In this document: positions 34,013 to 40,614 of the stretch, piece by piece
Layout: every line of letters begins with the position of its first letter
Position numbering within the stretch: the stretch's first letter is position 1
Virus record (IMG/VR): IMGVR_UViG_3300030104_002956
Location: 1 to 59,161 of that record
Source of the DNA: a virus
Direction: 5' to 3' (one strand)
DNA length: 59,161 nucleotides
The notes under the pieces: generated by a model
The model's database searches: none
Told to the model about the DNA's origin: nothing
The model's input: only the letters and a program-made list of their open reading frames with translations
Position numbers and translations under genes: made by a program

Positions 34013-35598
34013 TTTATTTCTCGTGCCATTGTAATGATGGCGTTAGTACTTAATATGGTTGTTGCTACCGATACTGCATTTTTAAGTGCGTTCTTAGTTA
34101 CTTTAAGTGGGTCTAATATTCCCATCTTGTACATATCTCCAAACATACCTTCCTTTACATCATAACCCATATTGAATTCTGAATTATTTAGCAGCCCTTC
34201 TATTTCTATAATGTCCCCGTCAGAGAGTCCAGCATTTTTCATAATGGTGAAAAAAGGAGCTTTTAAAGAGTCTGCTATGTTTTCTTCTGCTAAAGTCATT
34301 TTACCTTCAGACAATTTATTTGATTCCCTAAATAATGTCACTCCTCCTCCAGGAAGTATGCCTTCGTCTAGTGCTGAACGAACTGCACACACTGCATCAT
34401 CTACCCTATCATACTTTTCTTTCTGCTCAATGTCTGAGTTGCCACCAACATATATTACGCCAATAGCACCGTTTAAGCAAGCTATTCGCTCACTCATAAA
34501 CACAACATCTGGCTTAGACTTGGTATTGTCTTTTTGAACTTTTAACTCTTTTACTCTTTCTTTAATCACCTCTTCATCTCCGTGACCACCTAGCATAATG
34601 GTTTCATCTCTGCTTACCACTACTTTATCTACCTTACCTAAATCTTCCATTCTAATTAAGTTGAGGTCATCACCAGTCTCTTCAGCGAAATACTTACCCC
34701 CAGTTGCTACTGCTATGTCATTCATTAGCTCGTGTCGTTTGTAACCAAACTGTGGCGGCTCAATCTGACACAACTTCAACCCGTTTCTAACTACATTAGC
34801 CGATAGTGTGTTCATCACATTGGTGCTACAAGACGATATGATCAGTAGTTTGTGTCCACCATTAATAATTGGTTTTAGTACGTTCTCAATTTGCAGTACG
34901 TTACTAATAACGTGGTCCGATAATAGTACATAACAATCGTCCAATATGCACTCATCCTTTTTTTGGTTATTCACAAAAGAATTGGCACCCCACCCTCTTT
35001 TTAGTTGAATACCTTTATGAACCTCACTAAACGTTTGGTCATTTTGAGAATTTTCTACCGTAACCACGCCATCAGTACCTACCTCTAAATAAGTATCTGC
35101 TATTATTTTTCCTAGCTCTCTATCGTTGTTTGCCGATATGGTAGCTACATCCAATAATCCTTTTTTGGATAATTTCTTAGTCACTTTCTCTAAGTTTAAA
35201 ATCACTTGATCGCAATGACTATTAATCTCCCTAATGTATTTGTTAGAACTAATGTTATTTTCATCCAGGTGTTTTAACCCTTCTTTTACTATAGATTCAG
35301 CTAAAACAATAGCTGTTGTTGTTCCGTCTCCTGCTACATTCGCAGTGTTTTGAGATGACTCTCTGAGCATTTGAACTGCAAGATTCTCTACTGGATCAAG
35401 TAGCTGAACTGCCTTGGCTACTGTAACGCCATCTTTGGTAACTGTGATTCCGTGGGTGTGAGCTGGTGATTCAATAACGACTGTGTTTCCGCCTGGACCT
35501 AGCGTGCTCTTAACTGCTTCGCTAATTTTTTTGATGCCAGCTTTTAGTTTAGTTCTGGCCTCCTCGTGCAAGACGAGTTCTTTTGGATTGTATGACAT
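34009..35598 (-). CDS. groEL: Chaperonin GroEL, 529 aa
   Basis: It is a complete group I chaperonin. ATP-site landmarks are present: TLGPGGNTVVI (~32-42), 'TKDGVTVAK' (~54-62), GDGTTTA (~90-96) and, in the C-terminal equatorial domain, 'VDDAVCAVRSALDEGILPGGG' (~400-420) with the Asp that activates hydrolysis. It lacks the Gly-Gly-Met tail, ending MAREIK. It folds proteins in the ring with GroES; in the phage it may serve the capsid or the very large adhesins. It is the first gene of the minus-strand block behind a consensus promoter. Confidence 0.97.
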   Translation of the reverse strand: MSYNPKELVLHEEARTKLKAGIKKISEAVKSTLGPGGNTVVIESPAHTHGITVTKDGVTVAKAVQLLDPVENLAVQMLRESSQNTANVAGDGTTTAIVLAESIVKEGLKHLDENNISSNKYIREINSHCDQVILNLEKVTKKLSKKGLLDVATISANNDRELGKIIADTYLEVGTDGVVTVENSQNDQTFSEVHKGIQLKRGWGANSFVNNQKKDECILDDCYVLLSDHVISNVLQIENVLKPIINGGHKLLIISSCSTNVMNTLSANVVRNGLKLCQIEPPQFGYKRHELMNDIAVATGGKYFAEETGDDLNLIRMEDLGKVDKVVVSRDETIMLGGHGDEEVIKERVKELKVQKDNTKSKPDVVFMSERIACLNGAIGVIYVGGNSDIEQKEKYDRVDDAVCAVRSALDEGILPGGGVTLFRESNKLSEGKMTLAEENIADSLKAPFFTIMKNAGLSDGDIIEIEGLLNNSEFNMGYDVKEGMFGDMYKMGILDPLKVTKNALKNAVSVATTILSTNAIITMAREIK

Positions 35599-35614
35599 TA
35601 GATTAAATTTTCTC

Positions 35615-35645
35615 CAAATATATAAATTATTTTAAGTCATACAAA
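35615..35645 (-). promoter_or_regulatory. Consensus late promoter before groEL
   Basis: On the minus strand there is TTTG (complement of 35642-35645), a 19-nt spacer and TATATTTG (complement of 35615-35622), a perfect match to the Bacteroidota promoter TTTG-N19-21-TAnnTTTG. The -7 box ends 16 nt before ATG 35598. It drives the leftward block. Confidence 0.8.
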
Positions 35646-35693
35646 TAAACTAATTTTTTTTATTGTTTTGACAAATAACTATTTGATTATCAA

Positions 35694-35954
35694 TAAGTTA
35701 GAAATAATCTGACGGTTTGTTTTTAGTTAACTACCTGATTATCAAGTAGTTTGACGGTTTGACGGTTTTTTCTCCAAAAATCAGCACTATATACTTTCTT
35801 CTTTTTCTTTATTTACTTTTTTATTTTTTTTATACTAAAAATCGTCAAAATCGTCAGCTATTAATAATATATAGTTGATTTACAGTAAGTTAGAGTAAAT
35901 TATATAAAGTAAAAGTTCGTCAGATTTTCGTCATAATTTTGACGATAATCGTCA
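35694..35954. repeat. Cluster 1 of paired TGACG/CGTCA pentamers with TAAGTTAGA
   Basis: TGACG starts at 35710, 35752, 35760 and 35940; CGTCA at 35843, 35852, 35918, 35929 and 35950. Neighbouring copies are 8-11 nt apart, about one helical turn. TAAGTTAGA occurs at 35694-35702 and 35886-35894. The same arrangement is repeated at 45046-45235. These look like iterons or operators for a phage DNA-binding protein. Confidence 0.75.
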
Positions 35955-36128
35955 TATTTAGCCGATCGTTGTTATATCTGGGCTTTAACCATCTTAGCTT
36001 TTCACTAATAACAACATAATACAATCGGCATTTAGACTGGTAACACAGTCAAATAAATTTACGAAATATATATAAGTTGGGGGTAACACACCTACATAGC
36101 GTATGCACGTTGCCACAGAAAACAACAT

Positions 36129-36230
36129 TTTTTTTTGGGGGTGGGGGTGTTGCTGTGGTTGATGCGTCTGTAATTTTTGCCGTTTTGTGGTGGTGGTGGG
36201 TGGGGTTGGTGGTGTTGCTTTGTGGGTGCT
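36129..36230 (+). other. GT-rich, G-quadruplex-prone stretch
   Basis: It is a ~100-nt run almost free of A, with G tracts: GGGGGTGGGGG at 36137-36147 and GGTGGTGGTGGGTGGGG around 36189-36205, preceded by a T run. In an AT-rich genome it stands out strongly. It may form G-quadruplexes on the plus strand. No coding potential is seen. Confidence 0.6.
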
Positions 36231-36526
36231 TTTGTCATTCTGCGTAAACTTTAGAGCCGTTTATTTATCGTCTTTTGTTGTTCATTCAATAGCTATTTTA
36301 TAAACTAAATAAGACCCTTTTAAGAACTTTAAAACCCTTTAAACATACTTAGAAAGGGAATAAAACCCGCCCGCCATTTAGCCCAAATAAATAAAAATAT
36401 TTTTTTATTCCTGTTTGTTATCTGTTGAAATGGTGTAAAAAGTAATATGTTTTGTTTAAGGTTGCTAAACTTTTTTTCTTCTCTGGAGTTTCTCTGTTAA
36501 TCCAGAATTTTAAAGGTTAAACAGAT

Positions 36527-36557
36527 TTTGTAGTCTCGTTTACTTGTTTTTACTTAG
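36527..36557 (+). promoter_or_regulatory. Early promoter candidate before the 59-aa gene
   Basis: TTTG at 36527-36530, a 19-nt spacer and TTACTTAG at 36550-36557, followed by CTGTCGAAA. The TTAGCTGwCGAAA part is shared with the promoter at 38816. ATG 36588 follows 30 nt later. The match to the -7 consensus is weak; the similarity between the two rightward promoters is the main support. Confidence 0.45.
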
Positions 36558-36587
36558 CTGTCGAAAATAATACTAAAAAAATACAAA

Positions 36588-36767
36588 ATGGAAACTTATA
36601 AAGTGGAATTAAATAAAAAAGAATTATCAGAGATTTCAAAACTTTTAAACAAAGAAGTGAAAAACAATCCTGAACTTATGGTTATATTATCTAAACTGAG
36701 TTTAGCATATTATGAGCCGTTAACAAATGAAATAGGGGAGTTTATAACAGATAAATTTAATCTATAA
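36588..36767 (+). CDS. Small early protein, 59 aa
   Basis: METYKVELNKKELSEISKLL..., a mostly helical 59-aa protein, first gene of the rightward block. The start has the Bacteroidota-like A-rich context (aaaatacaaaATG). No recognised family. Early genes of this sort often act on host functions; nothing in the sequence says which. Confidence 0.65.
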   Translation: METYKVELNKKELSEISKLLNKEVKNNPELMVILSKLSLAYYEPLTNEIGEFITDKFNL

Positions 36768-36778
36768 ACAATTAATCA

Positions 36779-36798
36779 GGGGGCTTTAATTAGCCCCT
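36779..36798 (+). terminator. GC hairpin between the first two early genes
   Basis: A 7-bp stem (36779-36785 with 36792-36798) with a 6-nt loop. It is not followed by a T run, so it may be a weak terminator or attenuator, or an mRNA-stabilising 3' end, rather than a full terminator. Confidence 0.45.
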
Positions 36799-36812
36799 CT
36801 TAAAACTAAATT

Positions 36813-37001
36813 ATGATAAGAATTAAAGACAATAAGCAACACGGAATCAAACCGAATATAGCTAATAAGCATAAGAAAGGGGCTAAAATTGTAAGGATTC
36901 AAACAATAATTGATAACCAAATAAAAAGCATTGACACGGCTATATTTAAAGCAGATAGAGCCGAAAAGCAAAGAGACAGAAGAAGAGCCAAAAGAAGATA
37001 A
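36813..37001 (+). CDS. Basic small early protein, 62 aa
   Basis: MIRIKDNKQHGIKPNIANKH... ends in a run of Arg/Lys (RDRRRAKRR). Nearly a third of residues are Lys or Arg. The middle is a single helix. Likely nucleic-acid or ribosome binding, with no family recognised. Confidence 0.6.
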   Translation: MIRIKDNKQHGIKPNIANKHKKGAKIVRIQTIIDNQIKSIDTAIFKADRAEKQRDRRRAKRR

Positions 37002-37094
37002 AAACACATATTTAAACACGTGGAGACCACACGCAAAACGGACACGAAAAGAATAGTTTATTGTAAACTGATGAAGCTAACAAGCAGAAACAAT

Positions 37095-37112
37095 ATAACA
37101 ACATAATACAAT
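37095..37112. repeat. 18-nt repeat, copy 2
   Basis: Identical to 36008-36025 (ATAACAACATAATACAAT). This copy lies about 40 nt before the 131-aa gene; the other is in the divergent region. It may be a shared leader or regulatory element. Confidence 0.45.
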
Positions 37113-37150
37113 ATTAAATTGTCTTTACATAACTATTAAAAAAAACACAA

Positions 37151-37546
37151 ATGAAATATACTTTAATTTTTACCGATGTTGATTCCAACAGTTTTGAAAT
37201 CGACATCAACACGAACGAACCAAAGATTAATTTAATCGCAGGCACATTATCAAACAAAGTAGTAAAATTTATTACTTTAATGAGAAAATATAACCAAAAA
37301 ATAGGGTTTAAATTTGCTCGAAAATTTGACGTGCAATTTTTAGAGAATAACAAAGAAATAAAATCATTTAACGGAATTTCTTTAAATGGTGAGCAGTTCG
37401 GCGTTAAACTAACCCTTGTAAACAATGAGAAAAGCAAAAGTAAATTTTCTTCTTTTATGGGCGACTTTATCAAAGAATTAGTTTGCACAATGGCAGGGGA
37501 TGAAGAAATTTCAACGGCTGAATTATTAGAAGAATTAGCAAAATAA
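37151..37546 (+). CDS. Early protein of unknown function, 131 aa
   Basis: MKYTLIFTDVDSNSFEIDIN... is an alpha/beta protein with a regular strand/helix pattern in the first half, a basic middle (FKFARKFDVQFL) and an acidic helical C-terminus (EEISTAELLEELAK). No family recognised. It is followed by a 145-nt stretch ending in a terminator. Confidence 0.72.
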   Translation: MKYTLIFTDVDSNSFEIDINTNEPKINLIAGTLSNKVVKFITLMRKYNQKIGFKFARKFDVQFLENNKEIKSFNGISLNGEQFGVKLTLVNNEKSKSKFSSFMGDFIKELVCTMAGDEEISTAELLEELAK

Positions 37547-37575
37547 AAAGAGTATTGAATAAACAAAAAAATAAA

Positions 37576-37716
37576 AGGGGAACACAGTCCGAAAACATAT
37601 ATAATAAAATATGATAAACACACATCCATTAAATTTTTGGGGATTTTGACGAAATGAAAGAAAATTTATGAGGACTGAAACAATACTTTTCAAGGGGGCA
37701 ATTGCCCCCTTTTTTA
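37576..37716 (+). ncRNA. Possible short structured transcript ending at the terminator
   Basis: No gene is visible from 37547 to 37716. Two distant segments, CAGTCC (37585-37590) and GGACTG (37672-37677), are complementary and could close a domain of ~90 nt just before the strong terminator. This may be a 3' UTR structure or a small RNA; the pairing is short and unconfirmed. Confidence 0.3.
37691..37716 (+). terminator. Strong Rho-independent terminator
   Basis: A perfect palindrome AAGGGGGCAATTGCCCCCTT (37692-37711) is followed by TTTT and an AT-rich tail. It ends the first early transcript; the complementary strand also has A/T flanks but a weaker T run. Confidence 0.88.
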
Positions 37717-37728
37717 TTAATTAAATTC

Positions 37729-37866
37729 GCATAGACGCAAGGTGAAAAGTAAATTTATGGCAATGTGATAAAGTAGCCCAATAAGGGTAAAATTGAAATA
37801 GAGCCTTGTACCTAAACCAAGAATTTAGGAATATGGTTAATTGGGGGTTCGACTCCCCCTCTATGC
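37729..37866 (+). ncRNA. tRNA-like RNA with a very large D-loop, class II variable arm and no U33
   Basis: Acceptor stem of 7 perfect pairs (37729-37735 with 37860-37866). D-stem-like 6 bp (37737-37742 with 37804-37809) enclosing ~61 nt instead of 7-11. Anticodon-like stem of 6 bp (37811-37816 with 37824-37829) around a 7-nt loop CCAAGAA, which has C at position 33 and AAG at the anticodon position. A 13-nt variable region that can pair 3 bp. A perfect T-arm (GGGGG TTCGACT CCCCC, 37843-37859) abuts the acceptor stem. No CCA is encoded. It is too short for tmRNA. It may be a degenerate or unusual tRNA-Leu or another RNA mimicking tRNA. Confidence 0.6.
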
Positions 37867-37892
37867 GCTAAAAACAAATAAAACCTAAAAAA

Positions 37893-38264
37893 ATGCTTAA
37901 AAGTAATTCAAATAAATATTTAAATAATATTCAAAGTTATATACTTGATTCAATAAATAGTGAAGGCTACGACATCAAGACAGAAACACCAACCGAAAAA
38001 ATACAGTTTTTATTTGACTGTTTCGAGGTAGAATTTAACTACAAAAACAATCAATTAAGATACCCAAATTTACAGGATCGTTTTGCAAATTGGTTACAGG
38101 GCTTACCCCCTGCAATAGATTTGCCTTATCAAAACTATAAAATTTTACAACTATCTAAAATATTATTAGAGGTATACACTTTGACTGAAAAACAAGAAGA
38201 AACAATTATTAAAAACTATTGGTCATTTATGGCTTATCACATAATTAAACTTAAAAACAAATGA
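37893..38264 (+). CDS. Early protein of unknown function, 123 aa
   Basis: MLKSNSNKYLNNIQSYILDS... The part 'EKIQFLFDCFEVEFNYKNNQ...RYPNLQDRFANWLQGLPPAI' is of a type I have seen in flavobacterial phage and prophage early regions. No catalytic motif. It overlaps the next small gene by 4 nt. Confidence 0.72.
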   Translation: MLKSNSNKYLNNIQSYILDSINSEGYDIKTETPTEKIQFLFDCFEVEFNYKNNQLRYPNLQDRFANWLQGLPPAIDLPYQNYKILQLSKILLEVYTLTEKQEETIIKNYWSFMAYHIIKLKNK

Positions 38265-38404
38265 AAGAATATAATTTACTATACAAGAAACTAATAAATA
38301 AAACCATAACTAAACAAGAAGAAAAAAGACTCTTTGAATTAGCTTTTGGATCAGAATTTATGAAATCAAATGATAAAGGAACTTTAAAAGAATATAAATT
38401 ATGA
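38261..38404 (+). CDS. Small protein, 47 aa
   Basis: MKEYNLLYKKLINKTITKQE..., helical and basic. Starts within the stop of the 123-aa gene (ATGA) and its stop overlaps the next start. Nothing else recognised. Confidence 0.55.
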   Translation: MKEYNLLYKKLINKTITKQEEKRLFELAFGSEFMKSNDKGTLKEYKL

Positions 38405-38541
38405 ATATTAAAAATAAAATAAACTTTATAAAAAGACACATAAAGCACACTCACAATGAGGTGGATTTTAAAGATTTAATGTCATTCAATGACCAAGAAA
38501 TAAATGAGATTTATAAACAAATAATTGAAGACTCTTTGTAA
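38401..38541 (+). CDS. Small protein, 46 aa
   Basis: MNIKNKINFIKRHIKHTHNE..., a helical protein with an N-terminal basic part and an acidic C-terminus. Overlaps the preceding gene by 4 nt. Confidence 0.55.
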   Translation: MNIKNKINFIKRHIKHTHNEVDFKDLMSFNDQEINEIYKQIIEDSL

Positions 38542-38561
38542 AACCTATAAAAACAAATACA

Positions 38562-38777
38562 ATGCTTAAAGAAACTAAATTATACATTGTGTTAGATGAG
38601 GAAACACTCAACACAATGAAAGGAAAAGGAAATAAAACGGCTAAATTCAAAACCTTTGAAGAAGCAAATCTAAAAGCAGCTGAAAAGTTGGAAATATGGA
38701 CAGTTGTTGAAGTATGGTTTGAACATAGTTGGATACATCACAGAGTAAAAAAATTAAAAGCTCTTGATACTATATAA
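38562..38777 (+). CDS. Small protein, 71 aa
   Basis: MLKETKLYIVLDEETLNTMK... with beta-alpha-beta order and a C-terminal basic helix; 'TAKFKTFEEANLKAAEKLEIW' suggests a compact alpha/beta domain. No family recognised. It ends the transcript before the 38.8-kb promoter. Confidence 0.62.
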   Translation: MLKETKLYIVLDEETLNTMKGKGNKTAKFKTFEEANLKAAEKLEIWTVVEVWFEHSWIHHRVKKLKALDTI

Positions 38778-38790
38778 ATAAATAAAGTAA

Positions 38791-38823
38791 ATTGTCAAAC
38801 TAATAAAAATTTTACTATATTAG
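38791..38823 (+). promoter_or_regulatory. Early promoter with TATATTAG box
   Basis: ATTG at 38791-38794, 21-nt spacer, TATATTAG at 38816-38823, followed by CTGACGAAA. The same TATATTAG box occurs at 42628 with similar spacing to an upstream TTTG. It would serve the genes from 38869. Confidence 0.6.
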
Positions 38824-38839
38824 CTGACGAAATTAATAA

Positions 38840-38865
38840 ATTATGAAATCAAATATAATACAAAA
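38840..38865 (+). repeat. 26-nt direct repeat, copy 1
   Basis: Identical to 39675-39700. It covers the start region of MKSNIIQ in both places, flanking the 270-aa gene. Confidence 0.85.
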
Positions 38866-38872
38866 ACTATGA
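38843..38872 (+). CDS. Leader-type mini-ORF of 9 codons before the 270-aa gene
   Basis: ATG at 38843 encodes MKSNIIQKL and its stop overlaps the next ATG (38869, ATGA). The first eight codons and five flanking bases on each side repeat the start of the 61-aa gene at 39678. It may be a coupling leader or a duplicated gene start. Confidence 0.45.
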   Translation: MKSNIIQKL

Positions 38873-39681
38873 AAACAGTATTTACAAATTCAGAAATAGT
38901 ACACGCATTTAATTTGCAAGACCAACCCTATGGACGAACGTCAAATGGTTCAATGTACTTTGAACACAACAAAATTTATTCCTATGGCTCACATTATTTG
39001 TTAGGGGAATTTATAGACGATGAAACAATTATAATTAATAATGAGGGTTACAGTGTAACAACTTCAAGACATATAGGCTTATTAACAAACGCAACAAGGG
39101 ATAAAAGACAATTTTTTAAAACGGAAACAAATCCCGAACTTGTTTTAAGTGAATTAAAGAACCTTTTTAAATTACTTTCTAGAACTCGATTAAAGGCGGA
39201 TTATTATAAATCAACAATAAATAACTTATTCAAAAGTTACTTTGAGTATATAGACTTTAAAAAGCCAAAAAAGAGTAAAGAACATAGACAAATAGTAAAA
39301 CTTTATAAGGACTTTACAGAGAATGCAGAAAATTTATTGGAAGTTGTAAAAGAACAAACTAGAAAGGACAAGGAAAAGAAATTAAAAGAGGTTAAAAAGA
39401 AGTTAAAAAAGTGGCGAACATTTGAAACAAATTGGTTAAGCAACCAAACGGGCAAAGACTTTCTGAGGATAGACAAAGCCAATAATATAATTGAAACGTC
39501 TCAAGGTGTAAAGATACCAATTGAAGAGGGTAAAAGATTATTGAAGTTAATTGATCTTAAACAAATAGTTGGAGCAAGGATTGACAATAAATACATTGTT
39601 AATGCATTCAACGGACTTTTAAAGGTTGGTTGCCACAATATAGACTTAAAAGAAATAAACAAAATTAGAAAACAATTATGA
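38869..39681 (+). CDS. Phage protein with NGSMYFE/YSYGSHY motif, 270 aa
   Basis: The N-terminal ~80 residues contain 'SNGSMYFEHNKIYSYGSHYL', a pattern (NGx.YF...YSYGxH) I know from many phage proteins of unknown function. The middle ~120-190 is a long Lys/Glu coiled helix (KDKEKKLKEVKKKLKKW), and a compact C-terminal domain follows. It starts by an ATGA overlap with a mini-ORF and is flanked by a 26-nt direct repeat. No catalytic site seen. Confidence 0.75.
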   Translation: MKTVFTNSEIVHAFNLQDQPYGRTSNGSMYFEHNKIYSYGSHYLLGEFIDDETIIINNEGYSVTTSRHIGLLTNATRDKRQFFKTETNPELVLSELKNLFKLLSRTRLKADYYKSTINNLFKSYFEYIDFKKPKKSKEHRQIVKLYKDFTENAENLLEVVKEQTRKDKEKKLKEVKKKLKKWRTFETNWLSNQTGKDFLRIDKANNIIETSQGVKIPIEEGKRLLKLIDLKQIVGARIDNKYIVNAFNGLLKVGCHNIDLKEINKIRKQL

Positions 39682-39700
39682 AATCAAATATAATACAAAA
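39675..39700 (+). repeat. 26-nt direct repeat, copy 2
   Basis: Second copy of 38840-38865; here it forms the true start of the 61-aa gene. Confidence 0.85.
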
Positions 39701-39863
39701 CGTACAACATTTAGCAAGTAAGCTATTTAACAAAGAGGTAGCCCGTATGCATTATGCAACGGACAGGCTAACAGGATTCACCTTAAATCAAATTCTAGAT
39801 TTAGAGGCTAGATTTAAAAAGGAAGTATTAATTAAAAATCAAATAAAATATAAATCAAAATAA
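39678..39863 (+). CDS. Small protein, 61 aa
   Basis: MKSNIIQNVQHLASKLFNKE..., helical and basic with 'FTLNQILDLEARFKKEVLIK'. Overlaps the 270-aa stop by 4 nt. Confidence 0.6.
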   Translation: MKSNIIQNVQHLASKLFNKEVARMHYATDRLTGFTLNQILDLEARFKKEVLIKNQIKYKSK

Positions 39864-39868
39864 ATAAA

Positions 39869-40021
39869 ATGATAAATAAAGTAACAAAAGAAGAATGCCT
39901 AGATGCTATTGAATATCTATATGGACAAGGATTTATTGAAGATATGTCAAGGGATCAAAAATGGGCAGTTGAAATACTACTTAAGAAAGTAGCAAATAAT
40001 TATAAACTTAAATTAAATTAA
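39869..40021 (+). CDS. Small protein, 50 aa
   Basis: MINKVTKEECLDAIEYLYGQ... ends NYKLKLN. The last ~10 codons and stop-to-ATG junction are repeated at the end of the next gene (positions 40001-40024 and 40230-40253). Likely helical. Function unknown. Confidence 0.55.
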   Translation: MINKVTKEECLDAIEYLYGQGFIEDMSRDQKWAVEILLKKVANNYKLKLN

Positions 40022-40253
40022 AATGGATTTAAAAAATATATCAAGTGAAGATTTGAGAAATGAATTAGAATTAAGAGGATATTATACTGAAAATTTATGG
40101 CACGTAGACGATGTGTTTCAAAAGTATGATTGTGAGCTAGAAGAGGCTCAGGAAATATTAAATAGTTCTTTAACAAATGAATGGATAACTGAGCAAATAT
40201 TTCAAACAATAAATGAAATTTCAAATGAATATAAACTTAAATTAAATTAAAAT
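40001..40253 (+). repeat. Repeated gene junction (24 nt, two copies)
   Basis: A block ending in TAAACTTAAATTAAATTAA followed by AATGG spans the stop of one gene and the start of the next, at 40001-40024 and again at 40230-40253. It makes both upstream proteins end in YKLKLN. Suggests shuffling or duplication of small gene cassettes. Confidence 0.7.
40023..40250 (+). CDS. Small protein, 75 aa
   Basis: MDLKNISSEDLRNELELRGY..., an acidic helical protein ending YKLKLN. The start 'SSEDLRNELELRGYYTENLW' is a SAP/LEM-like helix pattern (E..L..L..RGY), so a small nucleic-acid-binding helical domain is conceivable; weak evidence. Confidence 0.62.
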   Translation: MDLKNISSEDLRNELELRGYYTENLWHVDDVFQKYDCELEEAQEILNSSLTNEWITEQIFQTINEISNEYKLKLN

Positions 40254-40614
40254 GGGAAGATATTATAATGGAGATGTGAATGGTAAATTTATGTTTGCCG
40301 TTCAAGGTAGCGATGCACACGAGAGATTTGGTGCAGTCGAAGAAGAATCAAACTACATAAATTATGTAGTGTATAGAGATAGTTATGCAGAGATATGTGC
40401 AGAGTTAGATGCTATTAAACATAAAGGACATATCGAGAAGGTAGATAAAATGTTCAATGAAGAAGGAGGCTACAATGATGAAATCAAAAAACAATACAAC
40501 GTGAGCCAGAAAGATTTGGAGGAATATGCAGATTATGAGATAGGGATGGAATTAAAAGAATTCTTTGACGACAACCCAGATTATGATGAATGTAGATTTG
40601 ATGCAGAGATATGA
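40252..40614 (+). CDS. Phage protein of the MGRYYNGD type, 120 aa
   Basis: MGRYYNGDVNGKFMFAVQGS... is a start I recognise from phage proteins of unknown function (MGRYYxGDIxGKFxFGVQ). The rest is acidic and helical. It is preceded by a repeated junction and overlaps the next gene by 4 nt. Confidence 0.72.
   Translation: MGRYYNGDVNGKFMFAVQGSDAHERFGAVEEESNYINYVVYRDSYAEICAELDAIKHKGHIEKVDKMFNEEGGYNDEIKKQYNVSQKDLEEYADYEIGMELKEFFDDNPDYDECRFDAEI

Larger units (their letters stand above)
35599..36587. other. Divergent intergenic region, candidate replication origin
   Basis: It is a ~990-nt region without a credible gene, between the leftward and rightward blocks. It holds the groEL promoter, nine TGACG/CGTCA pentamers (35710-35954) with two TAAGTTAGA elements, AT-rich stretches (35800-35900), an 18-nt sequence (36008-36025) that recurs at 37095-37112, a GT-rich run (36129-36230) and the early promoter near 36527. 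AT-rich DNA with iteron-like repeats at the switch point between two divergent blocks is what an origin would look like, but no function is demonstrated. Confidence 0.55.

Noticed and set aside
34172-34537. 121-aa plus-strand open frame
   Set aside because: It is antisense to groEL, which has all its motifs on the other strand.
37114-37629. 171-aa minus-strand open frame
   Set aside because: It lies opposite the plus-strand 131-aa gene and is Phe/Ser/Ile-rich; it is a shadow.
37729-37866. tmRNA (ssrA)
   Set aside because: It has a tRNA-like acceptor/T-arm but is only 138 nt, with no tag reading frame and no pseudoknot chain.
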